NCBI GenBank assembly: GCA_003024985.2
Contig: PXIH01S0024505.1
Reading direction: 5' to 3' (one strand)
Length of the DNA stretch: 12,670 bases
From: Euperipatoides rowelli
Lineage: Eukaryota > Onychophora > Udeonychophora > Euonychophora > Peripatopsidae
A program made the translations under genes and the position numbers. This document shows positions 1 to 8,829 of this stretch, piece after piece; the first letter of the stretch is position 1, and each line of letters opens with the position of its first letter. Under the pieces are notes generated by a model. The model was not told the DNA's origin. It was given only the letters and a program-made list of their open reading frames with translations, and ran no database searches.

Positions 1-230
1 TCATGTAAAAATATTTATCTTAACTTTAACTATTTTGCCACATGAACAAATCTTGCTTAAGTGCGCGGCATTCCCCCCACTTCCCCTAGATCTACAAAAC
101 ACCAGTATCATAGTGTACCATAGTCCTATAATTTTTTAGAAGCCAAATCTATTATTTCAGATTGAATATTTGAATGAGGATGAAAACCCTATTAACTTTT
201 ATAAAATCAGAAATGTATTTACATTTTTTT

Positions 231-262
231 TATAGAAATGCAAATGTATTTGCATTTCTATA
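231..262. repeat. 32-bp palindrome of two inverted octamer motifs
   Basis: Two perfect 15-nt arms (starting tatagaaatg) surround a 2-nt centre gt. Each arm contains the full octamer ATGCAAAT, at 238-245 on the plus strand and 248-255 on the minus strand, the classic binding sequence of POU-domain (Oct) factors. A third copy lies at 442-449. It could be a paired regulatory site, a cruciform-forming chance palindrome, or the core of a small foldback element. No neighbouring gene is visible to be regulated. Confidence 0.6.
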
Positions 263-932
263 ATCTATACTTTTAAAAGCTGGTACTGTATAACTTTTTC
301 CACTTTGTAAGTTCATGAGAAAACAAGCCCATCTCTAGCGATTGTTAGATGTTTAGTATTCTTTGTAGAAATGTTTATAACGAGTAAGTTAAATATATTA
401 AATTAACCTACAAACCCTATGTTTGATTGGCTGGTTTTGTAATGCAAATATTTACTTATTGTTTTGATTCATTAGAAAAGGCAAAGTATAGGCCTACTTA
501 GATTGAGCCTTTAACAAAACATACAATTATCTTTATAAAGTGCTGGAAGTGAATTTAAAAGTTTACATAAGGCAAGAATTTTTTTTAAAACTGTCAGATT
601 AGGATTTGGCAAGAAAAGAGTTATACGTCTTGGTTGCTTGGAGAAGGAGGGGGGGGGAGGGCATTATTCAGGCTTTTTAACTTTGCTAATAATACAGTAT
701 ATAGTAAGGATAAAGGGAACCAGTCTCGTGTTTGAATAGATTTGATTGGAAACAGTTTTACCTTGTAATATTTAATTTGAACTTTTTGTTATTTATTAAA
801 TAGAAAGATTTTGTTTGTGTAAATTATGACAATTTTTATGTAATTAATGAAATTAAAAATATTTGTACAAGTTTTAATTCATTTTTTACTACCGTAAACA
901 ATTTTATATTAATGTTTGTATGAATTATTTTG

Positions 933-967
933 ATTTAATCAATAAGATTTTATTTCATTGATTAAAT
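933..967. repeat. 11-bp inverted repeat (hairpin)
   Basis: Arms atttaatcaat (933-943) and attgattaaat (957-967) are perfectly complementary around a 13-nt AT-rich loop. In such AT-rich sequence it may have no function. Confidence 0.5.
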
Positions 968-1859
968 ATGTTATTGAATCCAATAGCAATGTTTCTAAGC
1001 TGTGTAATTTAATTTTACACCTGAGTTCAGTATTTTTATTTATTTTAAAATTCAAACACGTCAAAGTTAATTATATATTTTGTTTGATTAATATGCAAAA
1101 GCTTGATATAAATTGTATTATTAAATTAATTTTATTAAAAAATAATTATTGCAGTTATTTCATTTACACAAAGAAATAAACTTTGTATGATAATTAATTA
1201 TCATTTAAAGAAATGCTAATCATATAGTAAGAATATTCTTTTGTTATTTACTGGCTGAAAAGCCGTTTTTATCTGAAATACAACGGGCCCAAGTTATCTG
1301 AAATCCCTACCTTAAACCCGTCCCATACTTTAAGACATTTTGCATTGTTATTGCAATTAGTGAAAGCAAATTATATTGTGCAGCACTAGTCTATTGTTGA
1401 GCAGAAAAACTAATTTTTCAATCCAGGGACAAACTTTATTATGGAATCTGAAATCAATTTTATCTCCGTAAAAATAGTTGAAATTATATAGGCCTACTTC
1501 TCTGGAACAAAATCATCTATAAATAAGGTATTCTAGTGAGTGACTAAACCTATAGGAAGTTTTACTCCTCAGTAAGTCTCTTATAATTCATCCCTGTAGC
1601 TTACAGACTGTAGATTTGCTTCACTGGATTAAAGGCAATGATACCATAAACCAACCTGCTAGTAAAGGATTAATTGATTTACACTCTCCACTCTTCACAA
1701 TTCAATGACATGAATTAAAAACTTCAATTATTGTTTTCCAAACATTTATAGCTTGAAATGACCATCTGCAGTGTATCTTCTATTACATACAAATTGCCAA
1801 GTTTTGTCTTTTTCAACAGTAATCACATTAATTTTCTTTTTAAGAAAGCAAATATAGGC

Positions 1860-2824
1860 CTACCCCAAGTTCATTTCATCCTCCTTTAAAGCATCATCCA
1901 AAGAATTTCTATAATCCTGAAGCATTTTCTCCCTCCTATAAAAAAACTTCCTGTTCAATTTCGACAAGATGTCTCCAAAATCAGCTTTAAGCTCTAACCA
2001 TGGAAATACAAAAATTTGGTCATTCATCAATTTATGAGTCAAAGCGTACAAAATATTATACGTATCCACAGTTATTTCCAAATCCGGTAGTAAATTAAAC
2101 TTCCTTTTCCCAATTTTAAAGATGTCGTTAACATGCTCACTGTTACTTCCCAGTTGAAAGAAAAATAACACTATGGTCCGATAATCCATTAGTAATGAAT
2201 TTAAATTTAGAGTCCAGACATAAATTATAAGATGCAAAAAGATAATCAATTACTGACATACTATTTGTCCCTATCCTTGTAGGCACGTTACTCAATTTAG
2301 AAAATCTTGCAACATTATCCAATGAATATTTTTTACAAAAGTCTCTAAAGCATTTATATGTTTCGATCATATGAAAATTCATATCCCCCCATGACAATAA
2401 TATAATCGTAATTTTTAAACTTTGCTGACATCATCTCCAATAAGCCCTTCTTATTTTGCAAAAGAACATTCTTCCCATAGTAATTTATTATCAAAAAAAC
2501 TTTATGCATAGACACAACAGAAACAAACACATAAGACTTGTTCTTAACAATCAGCTTCACTTGCGTAAAGCCACTATTAACTCTTAACAATGTAGCAACC
2601 TACCTGGCAGACGATTTGCACTAAGATTGAAAGACAATGAATTGATCCTTAATTCCTTATTAGACAAGTCTGTAGAACTTTTCAATCCCAGCTTAGTTTC
2701 TTTCAAACCTATAATGGAAGCATTTATTTAACGAGTCAATTTAAAACTTCATTAACCTGCTACACTTCCTTTTGTCGTTCAATCCTTGAATGTTCGGTGA
2801 TAGTAATTTAAACGAAAAGTACAT
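1860..2824 (-). pseudogene. LINE ORF2 remnant: APE-type endonuclease, reverse transcriptase missing
   Basis: The endonuclease nicks target DNA to prime reverse transcription. A start codon at 2822-2824 opens a frame that soon reaches NIQGLN (2777-2794), the expected N-terminal Asn motif. After a frame change comes GLKETKL with the catalytic Glu (ETK at 2692-2700). A Gly-Asp-Met-Asn motif lies near 2375-2390, broken by a frameshift at a run of six C (2385-2390). VIDYLFAS (IDY near 2242-2250) and GLSDHSV (SDH at 2173-2181) follow. All main APE landmarks are thus present in the right order. Past the endonuclease, frame 1860-2249 gives a charged Lys/Arg/Glu linker of the type that precedes the reverse transcriptase, then ends. 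No reverse transcriptase (YxDD) region is found. Confidence 0.8.
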
Positions 2825-3074
2825 AAAAAAAAAAGAAAACAGCTCTTACCTTCATAAACCACCATCCACTCTTTCATCAAAAAAGCAGACTCACCAAGCC
2901 CGCATCCATTTCACTTTCATCTCGATACATCCAAAAAATACCTTTGCAAAAAGATAACTCTCTCCACTGCACCAGTCATTTTTTCCTTCCTCTATCTCGA
3001 TCAAACTGACTCTCATCAACCACTTGGCCCACTTCACGACCCTCATCAGTTCAGGGCGCATTCTCCGGTGCAAT
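2825..3074 (-). other. LINE inter-ORF segment
   Basis: This lies between the last ORF1 frame (stop at 3075) and the ORF2 start at 2824. A minus-strand open frame at 2891-3073 is rich in Arg, Trp, Met and Lys and shows no domain. It may be the degenerate ORF1 C-terminus or the non-coding spacer between the two frames. Confidence 0.4.
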
Positions 3075-4082
3075 CTACTTTGTATCAGGAATCAATGCCG
3101 GAAAAGCCACACTATACAGCTCACCACCGGTAATCACTTCCTGAGCTTTCTCCTCCGCCTTAACATTTCCTTCTTCTCTTGCATACCTAAAAAACTCCTC
3201 CTTGGATACTGTCAAGTCAGGGTCATCCTGAACTGACTGCTTATCAGTCAAGTAAAACAAATCATAGTCCATCCTGCTGGCCATAATCATCAACAGTATC
3301 TTCAAAAATTTTCTTATAAAATTCCTGCGGCTCTCTCATCTTGCTTGCATACGTCGGTTCACAGCTATGATCATGTTCCACCATTAGTATACATAAACTG
3401 CAAAACTTCTTCAAACAATTCTTTGCAATATGTCCACTTTCATTACACCGAAAACATGATTTTTCCTTCCCTTTAATCCTAAAAAAATATTTTATCTTCC
3501 CGAAGGACAACTGGGACGGTAAGTCATTGATCTTTATATTTGGCAATAGTCTTAAGGGGCAACTTCACAAATAACCCCACCAGGCAACTCAACTTTAATA
3601 GCCTGAAGCTCCTCAACTACACAATGGTTAACAAGGAATTCATACAATTTTTTGTGGCCAATAATTGCAAAGGTCAATTATCAACAGTCACACTTATGAC
3701 TTTCGGTTCCATCCTATGTGTAACATAGTTAACGTTAACATCATTCAACATCTTGCATTGTGAAACAAACTCATTCATTTCAAAGCCCTTTCAAACATAA
3801 CGTAAGCCAACACATTATTAGGAAGAACAAAACCTGTTTCAAAAACTTCATAAAGTTGTTTTTCAACAAAAAATTCATAAAAGTTTTGACACAAACCTTT
3901 TNAAACTAATTATCTTTGTGCAACGCAAAAATTGTGACATTCTCCTCTAATAATGGCTCAAAGGCAGCCATCCAAAATCCCATTCTTGCCACAAAATGCT
4001 CCCTATGTTTTTCCAACTTGTGCAAATTAACATTGACGGACTCAACCAAACTCAAGTTGTCATATTGAGTAATTTTATTCAT
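3075..4082 (-). pseudogene. LINE ORF1 (RNA-binding, CCHC zinc-knuckle) remnant
   Basis: ORF1 proteins coat the element RNA. A plausible start codon is at 4080-4082; the frame begins MNKITQYDNL and stops after about 58 residues, just before the N at 3902. Coding then continues in fragments across frames: one at about 3780-3900 rich in Phe/Val/Glu, one at about 3555-3660, then one ending at 3262 with a retroviral-type knuckle C-x2-C-x4-H-x4-C (CFRCNESGHIAKNC, 3415-3456) and a second Cys/His cluster C-x2-C-x5-H-x3-C (3361-3402). After another frame change near 3290 an acidic tail runs to a stop at 3075. The layout fits LINE ORF1 proteins often annotated in animal genomes as zinc finger CCHC domain-containing protein 3-like. 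Frameshifts and stops make it a pseudogene. Confidence 0.75.
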
Positions 4083-4250
4083 ACTATTCTGACTCCACTA
4101 AATAGACTGCTTATCAGTACCACTGCTCTATCACACTCATTATTAGAATTCCCTAAACAGCTGCACACCAGCAAGAAAAATCACGTCACTGCGACGATAA
4201 CAGAGAACTCGATCTTAACGATGTTTCCTCCATACACGCCACTGTAACTT
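4083..4250 (-). promoter_or_regulatory. Probable LINE 5' leader
   Basis: This stretch lies directly upstream of the ORF1 start at 4082 on the minus strand. It is less AT-rich than its surroundings and has several CpGs near 4185-4215. LINE leaders commonly carry an internal RNA polymerase II promoter; whether this one does is inference from position only. A forward open frame at 3996-4247 overlaps it and shows no recognisable protein. Confidence 0.35.
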
Positions 4251-4275
4251 CTTGAAATTGTCACTTTGTATCTTC

Positions 4276-4307
4276 TGTGTTTTAAGCTAAAGTTTGCTTA
4301 AAACACA
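4276..4307. repeat. Perfect 12-bp hairpin near the LINE 5' end
   Basis: Arms tgtgttttaagc (4276-4287) and gcttaaaacaca (4296-4307) are exactly complementary around the 8-nt loop taaagttt. It sits just outside the likely 5' end of the LINE. It may be a small inverted-repeat element or a chance structure; no target duplication was found. Confidence 0.5.
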
Positions 4308-4744
4308 AACTGTCCCCTTTTTCCCCATCAGAATATTTGGAGCAAATAGTTTGCTCAGCAGACAGCCATTGAGATCCATTGCAGATAATATAAATAAAAT
4401 ACAGTACTGTATATTTAATATTATTTCTAAATGTATTTATCTCCATACCTTTAATACCTGTGGCCAATATAGCATCGCAATGGCAATAAAGTAGTTAAAC
4501 ACCAAAACTCTAATATCAAAGCAATTTTTGAGATTCTTATATTTGGAATACCACCAACTTATTACTAGAATTTCAAATAAAAATAATAAGTAAACGTGTT
4601 TCAATTGGTTTCAATTTAATCTTAGCCTAAGTAAAATAACTTTTATTATTATTACCAGCTTTCATTTTTTTTTTGTTTAAAATGAATATTCATTCATAAT
4701 AAATGATACTGATAGTTTTAAAAATCATATTTGCATTTTTTAAA

Positions 4745-4889
4745 AAAAACCCTGTACAGGCTCTGTGCAACTGGGTGCGAGCCATAGTGTGTTGTCCTTA
4801 ACCTGGTTGGTATACTGTATAGCCCGTAATACCGGGAGTAGGTTACCCTGGCGGGGCCGGCAGTATCACTGACCGAAACGAAACGAAAA
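4745..4889. other. GC-rich island, possible SINE-like fragment
   Basis: About 145 bp stand out as clearly GC-richer than both flanks, with the 10-bp palindrome cctgtacagg (4751-4760), a cccg...cggg hairpin near 4823-4836, a ggcggggccgg block near 4851-4861, and a short gaaac tandem (about 4874-4889) at one end like the simple tail of a retroposon. The stretch gggtgcgagcc weakly resembles a polymerase III B box, but no matching A box at a proper distance is convincing. It may be a SINE fragment or another decayed repeat. Confidence 0.3.
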
Positions 4890-5659
4890 CAAACTCAGCT
4901 CTTCAGTTATATTTAGAAAAACATGCAATCTTTTTCTCCCCCCCCCCCTTATCTGTCTCTCCCATAAGGGCATAGACTACTGCTTGATTCCTATACTCTC
5001 TAGAATCTAGATTATTGTATATTTTTCCCCATTTGTTTCAAAAGTTCATTGATGAGACTTTATTATTTGATGGAACATATTTTCTTAAAAAATGTAATAT
5101 ATTTTTTAAGCTATTGATCAACTGCACTCGTGTAAGTATTCCCCTTTTCTTTTAAATCATGTCATGTGTAGAATGATCTAATCAGCATTTTTGTATTCTT
5201 TCTAGTGCATAATTTTCTTACTTTAGTAAAAGAACACAATATATTGGCATGAAACAGCACTTAGTCACTCTCCATTCTCTTCATCCTGAGATATTTTTAT
5301 CTCCTTTATGAACTCTTCAAACTACATTAGAACAGGAGGAAACTAACCACTCAATCCATTAGGGCGATTAGGCTATAGGATTTATGGGTGCAAATACAAA
5401 TTTCATGACCGTGCTTTGCTTTTATAATTTTTTTTTTCTGTCAGCTCTTATGGGATTTGTAGAAATGCATTGCACAATAGAATGAAGGCATTAGATGATA
5501 GTTATCTTAGAAAATTATAATTTTCCCTACCAATTTACAGTATATGTTATGACGAATGCATTTATTTTATGTATTTTTTCATATTGATTCCTCATGAAAA
5601 GGTTTTAAAGTTGATTATGTTCAGGCATTGTTTACTTTCTTAAAGCAACATTTCCTATT

Positions 5660-5668
5660 TGATAGTAG
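5660..5668. repeat. Target site duplication, left (foldback element)
   Basis: The sequence tgatagtag matches the copy at 6304-6312 exactly. The tenth base differs (t against g), so the duplication is 9 bp, or 10 bp with one change. Confidence 0.85.
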
Positions 5669-5669
5669 T

Positions 5670-6303
5670 GGGATGGTACGCTTTTGTCAGCAAAAATATA
5701 TTGGGAAATATCAAGATTTTTTTGCGCAAATTAAAAGATTTAATTAAAATAAACTATAGAATATGATCATTTTAGAAAAAACATCTTCATTAATAATCAT
5801 GTAAGCCATTATATCGCCATTTGTCGTAGACACCACCTGGTGTATTTTACTATAAATACGGAAGCTAATGTCGAGGGACTTGTTATTTTTAAATCACTTT
5901 TTATTGAAATAAAATTCCTAGGTTTTTGAAGGAATGATCTATGTGTAATTTTAGGCATCTCAAGAAACACTCACAAATCCTTCCTTCATCAAAAAACCTA
6001 GGGAATAAATAATGTTTAAAAATGAATCATTGAGATGCAACCCCAGGCTTTGTTAATAACTGCTCCCTCCTTTTATTCCACCTGACATTTGAGCAGATTC
6101 CTTCCGATAGGTTATGTAAAATGGCTGTTTTCATCGCAAAACCGATTATTAACGAAGATGTTTTTTTCTAAAACGATCATATTCTTTAGACAACGAAGTG
6201 CCCTTGGAAAGGTAAGTGATTTATTTTAATTAAATCTTTTAATTTGCGCAAAAAAATCTTGATATTTCCTAATATATTTTCGCTGATAAAAGCGTGCCGT
6301 CCC
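5670..6303. mobile_element. Foldback DNA transposon with 84-bp terminal inverted repeats
   Basis: The outer arms 5670-5753 and 6220-6303 are both 84 nt and match at 79 positions when one is reverse-complemented; all five differences are transitions. Further inward, arms pair again at 5758-5798 with 6144-6185 and at about 5914-5946 with 5972-6006, so much of the 634 bp can fold into one long hairpin. The right arm has about 25 extra bases between its outer and inner blocks. The element is flanked by tgatagtag at 5660-5668 and 6304-6312. There is no coding capacity. Long inverted repeats with a 9-bp duplication fit a Mutator-like non-autonomous element; Merlin (8-9 bp duplications) is an alternative. 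Confidence 0.88.
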
Positions 6304-6312
6304 TGATAGTAG
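6304..6312. repeat. Target site duplication, right (foldback element)
   Basis: The sequence tgatagtag is identical to 5660-5668 and abuts the right terminal inverted repeat. Confidence 0.85.
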
Positions 6313-7070
6313 GTCTAAATGATATTGTGAACAATGCAAAAAATGATCATCTCCCTTTGCTTATGCAAATCACTGTAAATTTATTCATATTATTTTGCAT
6401 ATATGAGCACTTCTTAATGCTGAAAGAATGTTGCACACATGCTTAATTGTCACGCTTACTTGGAGTGGCTCTTGACACTTCCAACATGTATTTACATCTT
6501 ATTTATATTTATGTGGTTGGTCTGTCAGGAGTTATTCTTGGCAGTTGGATACCATGGGCTGCAGTTTAATGTTATGGGGCTTCTTTGATTATTTCTACTT
6601 GTTTGTTTACCGTCAAGTTGCTGAGAATTGTATGTTTTACTGTATTGCAATAAACTTTTAATTCCATCAGAGTTCCCATCTTTTACATTCTTATTCTGTT
6701 TGGTGATCCCTGGAGTTCGTTGTCTGATGGCAATCCAGCAGTCATTCAGGCATTGCTTCTCAGTGTATCGTCAAAGCCTAATGTATGCCATGTTTACATT
6801 ACTGATTAAGAAGAGAAGACAGTTCAGTCATTTCACATCCTTTTATGCATGCATATGTCACTTGTGCAATACGTTTTGCTGATCTTACATAATCAGGTCA
6901 ATAAATTTAATCAATGTATTATCTTTTACTAAAACGAGAAAAGAATTACGATAAAATAAAAATATGTCGCTTACTAACTGTAAAGATTAAATGAGAGTGT
7001 TTATGTTCGTTACTTCCAATTTACTTTTATAATTTTTTTTTACTGAATACATTAGACCTACAGTACTACT
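6313..7070. other. Non-coding region between mobile elements
   Basis: No gene is recognised. A plus-strand open frame at 6628-6882 encodes a Phe/Leu/Cys-rich string with no domain I know, and no spliced neighbours are evident. An octamer ATGCAAAT lies at 6363-6370. The rest is unremarkable AT-rich sequence. Confidence 0.55.
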
Positions 7071-7078
7071 GTGTAGAG

Positions 7079-7398
7079 CAGGGGTCTGTAACCTTTCAGT
7101 GACAAAGAGCCAAATCTGCAAAAAAAAATGAAAAAATCAAACATAGAAGAGCCGCAGAACTGAAATATCAAGTAACTTGGGGAACCACTTTGCATGAGCT
7201 GCGCTGGGCAACTCGCACCAAACAACAGTACAGCACAGGCATGAGGCGGACGTTGAGCTGAATCAAAAAAAGACTTTCACACACAAAAAAAAAATTGATT
7301 AAGTTGTTCATTTTTGGAAATTTATATATTAAAATAAAAACATTCTGCCAATTTTCAAAGAGCCGCAAAATTTGCTGAAAGAGCCGCGTAGACCCCTG
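7079..7398. mobile_element. Non-autonomous hAT element (320 bp)
   Basis: It begins caggggtctgtaacc and ends gtagacccctg, giving a perfect 9-bp terminal inverted repeat CAGGGGTCT. The CAGGGGTC start is the typical end of Charlie-like animal hAT elements. Subterminal copies of agagcc, usually agagccgc, occur at about 7108, 7148, 7360 and 7380, a pattern seen in such elements. Flanks gtgtagag (7071-7078) and gtatagtg (7399-7406) match at 6 of 8 bases, fitting an old 8-bp target duplication. It has no transposase; a minus-strand open frame at 7168-7368 is incidental. Confidence 0.88.
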
Positions 7399-7406
7399 GT
7401 ATAGTG

Positions 7407-7806
7407 TATCAATTTTCTGTGCAGAATAAGGCAGTATTTCTATTATTATTTATTGTAAACTTATTGATAGAATTAATATAATTTATAGTTTAACTATACT
7501 GTATATAATTTATCATTCTTTATATTATACCCGCATTTACTATGAAAAAATAACGTAAAGAAAAAAATTAATCTGAATCCAATAATAAAGCAGTAAAATA
7601 TTTTTTTCATTATAATTTTATTTTACATCCTCTTGTGTGTGTACTAATAATGGCCAATAAGATTTATTTTGGTATTTTAAAACTTTAAAAGTAATGATTT
7701 TAATTTCATTGGAAAATAAAATCTGAGAAAAATAATTTTTCCTAATGGATAAACTATCCAAAATATTTACACAAATGCAGCTTCATATTGAAAGAACAGT
7801 GGAAGT
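7407..7806. other. AT-rich non-coding spacer between two hAT elements
   Basis: This is about 400 bp of strongly AT-rich sequence with no open frame of interest and no clear repeat. Confidence 0.6.
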
Positions 7807-7814
7807 CATATGGC

Positions 7815-8087
7815 CAGTGCCGGATTTACATATGGGGAAACGGGCTGCCGTCCACAGGGCCTCATAATCTACCATTAATTTTATTAAATTTGTAATGATA
7901 AAAATTAGGGAAGTTTCTAGGCCAAACTAATGTGTAAGTGCACTCTTTTACAATAAAATACAATTATTTTAACAATAATTACTCTTTTTGTTATAAATCC
8001 CTTCTGATGGTATATGGTAAATTAGAGACATTTGTGCCTCCCAAAGTCTCCTAACCCAGAGCCTCCTGTTTCTTTAATCTAGCTCTG
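7815..8087. mobile_element. Second non-autonomous hAT element (273 bp)
   Basis: The left end CAGTGCCGGATTTA resembles the termini of hAT elements tied to ZMYM1-like transposases. The right end ttaatctagctctg, reverse-complemented, matches it at 10 of 14 positions, and gggcctc near the left end is echoed by gagcctcc near the right. Flanks catatggc (7807-7814) and catattgc (8088-8095) match at 7 of 8 bases, the 8-bp duplication expected of hAT insertion. The interior is AT-rich and non-coding. It differs from the 7079-7398 element in its ends and so belongs to another family. Confidence 0.78.
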
Positions 8088-8095
8088 CATATTGC

Positions 8096-8829
8096 TTTAT
8101 TGTTGAATGCTGCTCAAGAAAAAAACAAACTGCTGTATGTTGAAATAAAGGTAATTTCCGTTTCTTCCGTATTGATAAATCTGCTAATGAATTGACTTAA
8201 CTCTGTTCTTCTCAGGCTACTTCAGCTTAGCGCTGAAATGGGAAAAATGTGGGGGAAAAAATAAAGTGCATAGTTTTATGGTCNAATCTCTTGTAAAGTG
8301 CAGATAAATGTCTAAATACAAGTAATTGAAAATTTTATTTCTACCATCTATTTGATGATTGTCCACCACATATATTGAAAAGTACAATAATACTTTTTAA
8401 ATCTGTAATAAATATTATTTAAACAGTAAAATAAACAAAAAAACCTAAAATCTATAATACCTATTACTGCACATAGAAAATATGGATCAGATTCCATTAT
8501 CTGCCAACCAACATAATTAACGTTAGGAGTCGTGCGACAACTATAACGTAATAGCTTGTGGAGTTAGTATTTTTTTCTCACCGATTTTATATTTTCTTTA
8601 CAGTCTTAACCTTACCATAACCTTGAACCCTAGGATAATCTAGAGGTGAAATAGGCTAACATTTTGCTGAGTGCCGATCTATATTTCAACTTACTATTGT
8701 CAGCCATATTGGTGGGCAAATAACAGAATCTGACCAAAATATGTTTTTATTTATTTATTTATTGAATGTTCTCCATTATGAAAAACATTTTTAAAATTGT
8801 TGACAAAAAATAAAGCAAAAATATATATN
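8096..8829. other. Non-coding region with two single-N positions
   Basis: No gene is seen. Ns occur at 8284 and 8829. A short inverted repeat (ttcagc/gctgaa) lies near 8219-8236 and a (ttta)n tract at about 8745-8763. The N at 8829 directly precedes the first copy of the 709-bp repeat. Confidence 0.6.

Larger units (their letters stand above)
1..1859. other. AT-rich non-coding region
   Basis: I see no credible gene here on either strand. The sequence is AT-rich with long A and T runs and a G-rich purine run at about 646-661. Open frames, including one at 958-1179, translate to low-complexity Ile/Leu/Asn/Lys/Phe strings with no domain and look like chance frames in AT-rich DNA. Local structures are the 231-262 palindrome and an 11-bp hairpin at 933-967. 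The phrase ttatctgaaat recurs at about 1270 and 1296. The word tataggcctac occurs near 486 and 1490, and again at the end of the retrotransposon fragment near 1853. Confidence 0.7.
1860..4250 (-). mobile_element. Non-LTR retrotransposon (LINE), lacking its 3' part
   Basis: Read on the minus strand, this segment carries in order a probable leader, an ORF1 remnant with a zinc knuckle, and an ORF2 remnant with an APE-type endonuclease: the standard order of an animal two-ORF LINE. Coding similarity stops near 1860, shortly after the endonuclease, and no reverse transcriptase motif is readable on the minus strand below it. The element therefore keeps its 5' half and lacks its 3' half, the opposite of the usual truncation left by target-primed reverse transcription. 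Several frameshifts and stops and an N at 3902 make it inactive. The 5' boundary is not sharply visible. The clade is uncertain: a CCHC ORF1 plus APE endonuclease fits Jockey/I/CR1-like or Tx1-like groups. Confidence 0.8.
4308..5669. other. Non-coding region with a GC-rich island
   Basis: No gene is recognised. Short open frames on both strands at 4282-4494 overlap each other and carry no domain. Visible structures are a 14-bp perfect palindrome at 4681-4694 (aatgaatattcatt), an octamer ATTTGCAT at 4729-4736, the GC-richer island at 4745-4889, and an 11-C run at 4938-4948. The rest is AT-rich unique-looking sequence. Confidence 0.6.

Noticed and set aside
958-1179. Plus-strand 73-codon frame as a gene
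   Set aside because: Low-complexity Ile/Asn/Leu/Lys/Phe composition typical of chance frames in AT-rich DNA; no domain.
4745-4889. A tRNA gene or clear tRNA-derived SINE
   Set aside because: No cloverleaf can be drawn and only a weak B-box-like stretch is present; kept only as an unidentified island.
6628-6882. Plus-strand 84-codon frame as a small protein gene
   Set aside because: Phe/Leu/Cys-rich string without recognisable domain, splice context or neighbour support.
7168-7368. Minus-strand 66-codon frame as a gene
   Set aside because: It lies wholly inside a non-autonomous hAT element and has no domain.
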